Origin: Methylobacterium sp. PvR107
GTDB taxonomy: Bacteria > Pseudomonadota > Alphaproteobacteria > Rhizobiales > Beijerinckiaceae
Assembly (NCBI RefSeq): GCF_017833295.1
Contig: NZ_JAFIBW010000001.1
Span: 3,114,001-3,178,000 of the forward strand
Length of the DNA stretch: 64,000 bases
Direction of reading: 5' to 3'
Positions 59,344 through 64,000 of the stretch are shown here, one piece after another. The notes under the pieces were generated by a model. That model saw only the letters and a program-made list of their open reading frames with translations. It was not told the origin of the DNA and searched no databases. How positions within the stretch are numbered: position 1 is the first letter of the stretch; each line of letters starts with the position of its first letter. A program made the translations under genes and the position numbers.

Positions 59344-60882
59344 ATGCCGGCCAGGAGAGAGCTGACCATGCGACAGATCAAACAGATGCTGCGTCTCGCC
59401 CGCGACGGGGCGAGTTCGCGAGAGATCGGGCGAACGCTGGGCATCGCCCGCTCGACCGTGCAGGACAACCTCGCCCGAGCGAGCGCAGCCGGCCTGACCT
59501 GGCCGCTCGACCCGGAAGTCACCGACGCAGTGCTGGAGCAGCGCCTGTTCGCCCGGGCCGGGGTGAAGCAGGGCATGCGTCGGCTGCCTGAGCCGGACTG
59601 GCCCTCGCTGGTGCGAGAGATGCGCCGGCCCGGGGTCAATCTCACGGTGCTCTGGGAGGAGTACCGCGAGGCCCATCCGGAGGGTTACGGCTACTCCCGG
59701 TTCTGCGACCTCTATCGGGAGTTCGAGCACCGTCTCACCCCGGTGATGCGCCAGCACCATGACGCCGGCGACAAGGTCTTCGTCGACTACTCCGGCAAGA
59801 AGGTCGGGATCGTCGATCCCGCCACCGGTATCGTGCGCGAGGCCGAGATCTTCGTGGCGGTGCTCGGCGCGTCGAGCCTGCCCTACGCCGAGGCGACCTG
59901 GACCCAGACGCTGCCCGACTGAATCGGCGCGCATGTCCGTCTGTTCCGCTTCCTCGGCGGCGTCCCCCGTCTCGTCGTGCCCGACAACCTCAAGAGCGGG
60001 GTGCACAAGGCCTCGTTCTACGATCCCGAGATCAACCGCTCCTACGGGATGATGGCCGAGCATTACGGCATCGGCGTCCTGCCGGCCCGGCCCCGCAAGC
60101 CGCGCGACAAGGCCAAGGTCGAGGCCGGCGTGCGCTTCGCCCAGAGCTACATCCTGGGACGGCTGCGCCGGCAGACGTTCTTCTCATTGGCCGAGTGCAA
60201 CGCCGCCATCGTCGCGATGGTGGAGCGCATCAACGCCCACCTCATGCGCCGGCTCGGCACCACGCGCCGCGCCCTGTTCGAGGCGATCGAGCGCGCGGCG
60301 CTGCGTCCCCTACCGGAGGAGGATTACACCTTCGCCGAGTGGCGGCTGGCTCGGGTCAACCTCGACTACCACGTCGAGGCGGGCGGCTTCCTGTACTCGG
60401 TGCCCCACGCCCTGATCCGCGAGCAGGTCGACGTCCGCCTGACAGTGCGCACCGTCGAAGTGTTCCATCGCGGTCAGCGCGTCGCCGCCCACGAACGCCG
60501 CTACACCGGACGGCGGCACGGCACCGATCCCGACCACATGCCCAGCGCCCATCGCCGCTACGCCGAGTGGAGCCCCGAGCGCTTCCGGCGCTGGGCGCGC
60601 GGCATTGGGCCGGAGACGGAGGGGCTGGTCATCGCCATCCTGCACGACCGGCCCCATCCCGAGCAGGGCTTCCGGACCTGTCTGGGCATCCTGCGCCTCT
60701 ACCGGGGGCTCGACCCCGGCCGGGCGGAGGCCGCCTCGGCCCGAGCCGTGGCGCTCGGCGCACTCACCTACAAAAGCATCGCCTCGATCCTGGCCAACGG
60801 TCTCGACCGCACGGTCCCGCCGGCCGAGGCCGTCCCGGTGATGCTCCACCCCAACCTGCGCGGCCCGCGCTACTTCCACTGA
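59344..60882 (+). pseudogene. istA: IS21 transposase IstA, interrupted by an in-frame TGA
   Basis: The first segment has an N-terminal helix-turn-helix (MRQIKQMLRLARDGASSREIGRTLGIARSTVQDNL) and the first catalytic Asp region GDKVFVDYSGKKVGIVDPATG. It stops at TGA 59920-59922 after TWTQTLPD. The same frame continues at once with IGAHVRLFRFLGGVPRLVVPDNLKSGVHKASFYDPEINRSY, where relatives read LPDWIGAHVR; so one Trp codon (TGG) became TGA. The rest, including RPRKPRDKAKVEAGVRFAQ with the catalytic Glu, is open to 60882. All else is intact, so loss of function is recent, unless read-through occurs. Confidence 0.85.
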
Positions 60883-60893
60883 GGGAGACACCA

Positions 60894-61637
60894 ATGCTCA
60901 CCCATCCCACCCTCGATCTCCTGCACGAACTCGGCCTGAGTGGCATGGCCTCGGGCTTCAAGACGCTGGACGCCAATCCCGAAGCCCGCGCCCTCGGCCA
61001 CGCCGAGTGGCTCGGATTGCTCCTCGACCACGAGGCCACGGCTCGGCGGCAGAAGCGCTTCGAGGTCCGCGCCCCCGCCGCGCGGCTGCGCCATCCCGCC
61101 AGCATCGAGGACGTCGATTACCGCAGCCATCGCGGCCTGGACCGTGCCCTGTTCCTCAAGCTCGCCACCGGCGACTGGATCCGGGCCCGGCGCAACCTCG
61201 TGATCACCGGCCCCTGCGGCGTGGGCAAGAGCTGGCTCGCCTGCGCGCTCGGGCACAGGGCCTGCCGAGACGACCTCTCGGTCCTGTACTATCGAGTTCC
61301 GCGCCTGTTTGCGGCTCTGAGCCTCGCGCGCGGCGATGGCCGCTACGGCCGGCTGCTGCGCCAGATCGCGAAGGCGAACCTGCTGATCCTCGACGATTGG
61401 GGCCCTGAGCCGCTCCTGCCCGAACAGGCGCGCGATCTCCTGGAGATTGTCGAGGACCGCTACGACGCCGGCTCGACCCTGATCACCAGCCAGGTCCCAG
61501 TGGATCGCTGGTACGAGATCATCGGCATCCCCACGCTCGCCGATGCCGTCCTCGACCGGCTGCTGCACAACGCGCACCGCATCGAACTCGCCGGCGAGAG
61601 CCTGCGCAAACGCAAGGCGGCCGAGCCAACCGCTTGA
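60894..61637 (+). CDS. istB: IS21 helper ATPase IstB
   Basis: A 247-residue AAA+ ATPase. Walker A is ITGPCGVGKSWLACALGHRAC and Walker B is NLLILDDWGPEPL; the sensor region is STLITSQVPVDRWYEIIG. It ends RIELAGESLRKRKAAEPTA. The ATG follows GAGGGAGACACCA, 11 bases after istA. IstB assembles on target DNA and activates IstA, so with istA broken the element depends on a related IstA elsewhere. Confidence 0.92.
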   Translation: MLTHPTLDLLHELGLSGMASGFKTLDANPEARALGHAEWLGLLLDHEATARRQKRFEVRAPAARLRHPASIEDVDYRSHRGLDRALFLKLATGDWIRARRNLVITGPCGVGKSWLACALGHRACRDDLSVLYYRVPRLFAALSLARGDGRYGRLLRQIAKANLLILDDWGPEPLLPEQARDLLEIVEDRYDAGSTLITSQVPVDRWYEIIGIPTLADAVLDRLLHNAHRIELAGESLRKRKAAEPTA

Positions 61638-61787
61638 CCTGTTGAACCGACCTCGTGATCTTCCCCCCCAGACCCGCGGGAGTGCCCCGTCGCTGGCCGG
61701 CTTCAGATCGGACCGGTGGCCGGCTTCGCCTCGGAATGACGGCCGGCTTCAAATCGGAATCCCCGGCCGGCTTCGTCGGAATACGCA

Positions 61788-61793
61788 CAACGC
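61788..61793. repeat. Target-site duplication, right copy
   Basis: CAACGC follows the right end of the IS21 element and equals the left flank at 59161-59166. Confidence 0.75.
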
Positions 61794-61862
61794 CAACAGG
61801 CGCCTCGGCCGCTCACGTGCGCGGCACGGCCGGAAGGCCTCGCACCTTATTATCCCGCCAGA

Positions 61863-62174
61863 TCAGAGCAGCGCGATGTCCTGCGCGCGGATGATGATGC
61901 GCTCCTGCCGGAACCGGGTCTCCAGGCTGCGCCGGTACCCGTCCCACCACGGAGCCTCTAGATCGGACGTCATGACTTCGAACACGACGATGTCGTCGCG
62001 AGCCGTCCTTCCGTTCTCCTCCCAGAGGCCTTCAGCCGGACCGCGGGTGAAAGCCGTCATGCCGCCGAACCGCTCGGTGAGTTCAGAGCGCACCTGTGCA
62101 TACGCGGCGCGCGGGAAGCGCCTGCTCTCGTTGTCGGACAGAGGCAGGAGGATCTGGATCAGGTGGTTGGGCAT
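61863..62174 (-). CDS. Hypothetical protein, conserved-looking
   Basis: A 103-residue protein: MPNHLIQILLPLSDNESRRFPRAAYAQVRSELTERFGGMTAFTRGPAEGLWEENGRTARDDIVVFEVMTSDLEAPWWDGYRRSLETRFRQERIIIRAQDIALL. The strand-helix-strand spacing suggests a small ferredoxin-like alpha/beta fold. I do not know a function. It lies 47 bases after the SGNH hydrolase gene on the same strand, so they may form an operon. The IS21 insertion lies 75 bases past its stop. Confidence 0.7.
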   Translation of the reverse strand: MPNHLIQILLPLSDNESRRFPRAAYAQVRSELTERFGGMTAFTRGPAEGLWEENGRTARDDIVVFEVMTSDLEAPWWDGYRRSLETRFRQERIIIRAQDIALL

Positions 62175-62221
62175 GGCGCGGGTCGGGGCGGGGGATCGGC
62201 GGGGCAGCGGGCGCTCCGTTC

Positions 62222-62854
62222 TCAGCGCGCGAGTACCAAGCTGCCCGGAGGCTCGGGGCGCGCCTGCACGAGCGCCGCGACAGCCTTCGCGATCTTCCGC
62301 CCGCCCTGGACCGAGGGCTCGATGGGGTTGGCGAAATCCGCGTCCTCGCCGCAGAGCACGCGCAGGTCGATCAGCGGGAGGCCGCGCGCGAAGACTTCGC
62401 GCGTGATGACGTCGTTGAGCAGGGCGAGGGCCGCTCCGGTCAGGCGTCGCCGCTGCGGGTCGGGATAGCGCGGATCGTAAATCGTGCAGAGTGCCGCTGG
62501 CCGGCCCGTCGCCTGCACTGCGTCCAGCATGGCGCCGTACGCGGCCCGAAAGCGGTCCCGCACATCGGCCAGGACAGCCACGGCCTCGGCCACGGATCGA
62601 GCGGCCCGATCCAGCACGGCGGCGGCCCGCAGTGCATCGTTGCCGCCGGCGCTGACCACGAGATGGCTCGCGTCCTGAGGGCGACCGGTGAGCTGACGAG
62701 GTACGTCGGCGATGACATTGCCGTCGACGGCGAGGAGGCTCGCCTGCCAATTGGCAGGGAGAATTGCTCGAAGCTGCGAGACCACGTCCGGCCCTCCGCC
62801 CACATAGGCGGCGTTGTCGAAGACGGAATCGCCGAGAAGCACTACGTGCGGCAT
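62222..62854 (-). CDS. SGNH/GDSL-family hydrolase
   Basis: A 210-residue esterase-type protein. Block I is VVLLGDSVFDNAAYVGGG with nucleophile Ser9. Block III is LVVSAGGNDALRA, with the oxyanion Asn. At the end, where the family usually has DxxHPS, it reads NPIEPSVQGGRKIAKAV, so the canonical catalytic His is not at its usual place. AAGGAA precedes the ATG at 62854; upstream codons would add a signal-like stretch (RSVRRRSILAAALLLAPHA), but without a good ribosome site. Substrate unknown. Confidence 0.8.
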   Translation of the reverse strand: MPHVVLLGDSVFDNAAYVGGGPDVVSQLRAILPANWQASLLAVDGNVIADVPRQLTGRPQDASHLVVSAGGNDALRAAAVLDRAARSVAEAVAVLADVRDRFRAAYGAMLDAVQATGRPAALCTIYDPRYPDPQRRRLTGAALALLNDVITREVFARGLPLIDLRVLCGEDADFANPIEPSVQGGRKIAKAVAALVQARPEPPGSLVLAR

Positions 62855-62993
62855 GGGTTCCTTTCGAGGGTTGGGCGTCCGGGATCGGGCGTGCGGCGCG
62901 AGCAAGAGAGCCGCCGCGAGGATGCTGCGCCGGCGGACAGATCGGCTCAGCCTGCGCGCCGGCATCGTCTCGCCTTCCCGAACTCTGCCTCCG

Positions 62994-63605
62994 CTATGCC
63001 CAGTGGCGGAGCAGAGTCTGCGTGGAGACGGTCTCGACCTGCTGGCCGTAGCGGCCGTGGTAGAGGGTAAGCATCGCGTCGTGCGCCTCGTCCGAGGAGC
63101 TGCAGAGCCCGTCAGTGACGATGACGATGCGGTAGCCGCGGTCGACGGCCCCCAGCACCGTGCCGAGCACGCAGACATCCGTCTCGCCACCCGTGACCAC
63201 GAGCGTGTCAATGCCGCGCCCGCGCAGGCGTTCGTGGAGGTCTGTTTCCACCCAGGGCGAGTAGACGTGCTTGTCGACCATCTCGGCCGGGGGAACGAAC
63301 CGGGCGAGTTCCGGCACCAACCCGACCCGGTCTGCGCCGAGCCGCTCGACCGTCATGGAGGCCCAGCGCTCGTAGTAGCGCTTCCAAGTGCCCTCACCCC
63401 GGCCGGGCCCCTGTGCCGGGATGAAGCGGGTGAATACGGTCTGGTGAGGATGAGCTTCGACGATCGCCTGCACTTTCGGCAGGACTCGCGGCATCCAGGG
63501 CGTGCACCAGTCCGTATGTTCGGCAAACATCCGCTGCATGTCGACACACAGATGCGCGCAGCTGTCACCCAATGCTCCGAAGCGAAGCTCGTCATCTCCT
63601 GCCAT
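62994..63605 (-). CDS. Isochorismatase-like cysteine hydrolase
   Basis: A 203-residue protein with the complete triad: Asp22 in HLCVDMQRMF, Lys112 in MVDKHVYSPW, and Cys145 in GGETDVCVLGTVLGAVDRGYRIVIVTDGLCSS. Relatives cleave amides such as nicotinamide, N-carbamoylsarcosine, ureidoacrylate or biuret. In this window of amide-using genes an N-carbamoyl or amide substrate is plausible. The start at 63605 gives the usual family length. It is 139 bases upstream of the SGNH gene on the same strand. Confidence 0.88.
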   Translation of the reverse strand: MAGDDELRFGALGDSCAHLCVDMQRMFAEHTDWCTPWMPRVLPKVQAIVEAHPHQTVFTRFIPAQGPGRGEGTWKRYYERWASMTVERLGADRVGLVPELARFVPPAEMVDKHVYSPWVETDLHERLRGRGIDTLVVTGGETDVCVLGTVLGAVDRGYRIVIVTDGLCSSSDEAHDAMLTLYHGRYGQQVETVSTQTLLRHWA

Positions 63606-63813
63606 GGGGCACGCATTCCGAGGTGTTGACCTGTCTGTGACGCGTTCAACCGGGCGCGTCGGGGCGAGTTCCACGAAAAATATGGATCAACTTGACGTCG
63701 GTCCTGAGGTGCGATCAGCATAACCTGGCGGACTCACCGAATCTCAGGAAGAGTTGACGCAGAAATATCAACGTTAACTCCACAATATAGACAACTCGAG
63801 GGGAGTTTGCGCC
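63606..63813. other. Upstream region of the isochorismatase-like gene
   Basis: About 200 bases, AT-rich at 63740-63800, which probably carry the promoter of the leftward gene. No gene seen. Confidence 0.35.
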
Positions 63814-63990
63814 TCAGTTGCTAGCTAGTAAGCTCGCGGCGGCCTTGATCACTTGGTCCGGATCCTCGTGGTGCAACCAGCGCGTTGCTTGTGTCGGCAA
63901 CTCGATCCGGCCGTTCTCGCACGGTCTGAGGCTGTCGGTCGCCGGATGCGGGCTGCTATCCGGGTGATGGGATCAGGTGCGGCGTTCACA
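63814..63990 (-). pseudogene. Possible C-terminal fragment of an alpha/beta hydrolase
   Basis: The reverse strand ends RIELPTQATRWLHHEDPDQVIKAAASLLASN then TGA. This resembles the C-terminal segment around the catalytic His of epoxide-hydrolase-type alpha/beta hydrolases (ATHWVQHE). The frame meets a TGA within 60 codons to the right, so the gene is broken or frameshifted at the window edge. Weak evidence. Confidence 0.3.
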
Positions 63991-64000
63991 GGGTTGGACT

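Larger units (their letters stand above)
59167..61787. mobile_element. IS21-family insertion sequence, complete ends, 2621 bp
   Basis: The left end TGCGGATTCCGACGG and the reverse complement of the right end TGCGTATTCCGACG match, and both ends continue with several spaced copies of a motif near ATTCCGAxxxGAAGCCGGCC (left at 59171-59260, right at 61690-61787). Multiple terminal repeats of this kind are known in IS21 elements as transposase-binding sites. A perfect 6-bp target duplication flanks it. Inside are istA (broken by one stop codon) and istB. Confidence 0.88.

Noticed and set aside
1..64000. tRNA, rRNA, CRISPR-Cas and phage structural genes
   Set aside because: I looked for cloverleaf-like stretches, array repeats and characteristic proteins on both strands and saw none that I could support.

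Overview
The window is high-GC DNA with Shine-Dalgarno starts, many 4-base ATGA/GTGA gene overlaps and many solute transporters. It reads as a member of the Hyphomicrobiales, most like a Methylobacterium-type organism. That placement is inference from protein style; no rRNA or tRNA gene was found to confirm it. The content is accessory and catabolic: uptake systems paired with oxidoreductases and amidases, signalling genes, and insertion sequences at several stages of decay.

Layout. 1-8.4 kb: a polar amino-acid ABC transporter, a sarcosine-oxidase-like flavoenzyme divergent from a GlxA/AraC-type regulator, a molybdopterin oxidoreductase and an aldo/keto reductase. 8.4-17.6 kb: a patch bounded by an IS3 remnant and a frameshifted IS1182-type element. 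It holds a LuxR-type and a Crp-type regulator separated by a near-consensus CRP box, then a cytoplasmic-looking subtilase divergent from a class III nucleotide cyclase and a PAP2/haloperoxidase-fold protein. 17.7-21.6 kb: a chemoreceptor ending in a PilZ domain, a decapitated short-chain dehydrogenase and a tautomerase. 21.7-28.3 kb: one tightly overlapping operon of an oligopeptide-type ABC importer, an amidase and an HpxZ-like protein. 28.5-37.4 kb: a NitT/TauT-type importer with an acetamidase/formamidase, an orphan family-5 binding protein overlapping a GMC oxidoreductase, and a MetX-like hydrolase ending against an IS1182 remnant. 38.5-45.0 kb: a membrane cytochrome b joined to an ethylbenzene-dehydrogenase-type domain, a ferredoxin-reductase, and a phosphate-type binding protein overlapping a GGDEF/EAL protein. 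46.4-58.6 kb: a GntR-regulated catabolic cluster (two carboxymuconolactone-decarboxylase-like genes, cupin, two beta-hydroxyacid dehydrogenases, MFS carrier, aldehyde dehydrogenase, NIPSNAP, lactonase-like hydrolase) divergent from a broken enoyl-CoA hydratase and a complete TRAP transporter. 59.2-61.8 kb: a complete IS21-family element with a 6-bp target duplication and a nonsense codon in istA. 61.9-64 kb: a small conserved-looking protein, an SGNH hydrolase and an isochorismatase-like hydrolase.

How the parts may work together. Most clusters follow one plan: a periplasmic binding protein and permease bring in a small nitrogen- or carbon-containing molecule, and a co-transcribed oxidase, amidase or dehydrogenase processes it. 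The least explained parts are the protease/cyclase/PAP2 locus with its palindromic shared promoter and nearby CRP box, the cytochrome b/ferredoxin-reductase module beside the binding-protein/c-di-GMP pair, and the 46-58 kb catabolic cluster, whose substrate cannot be read from the sequence.
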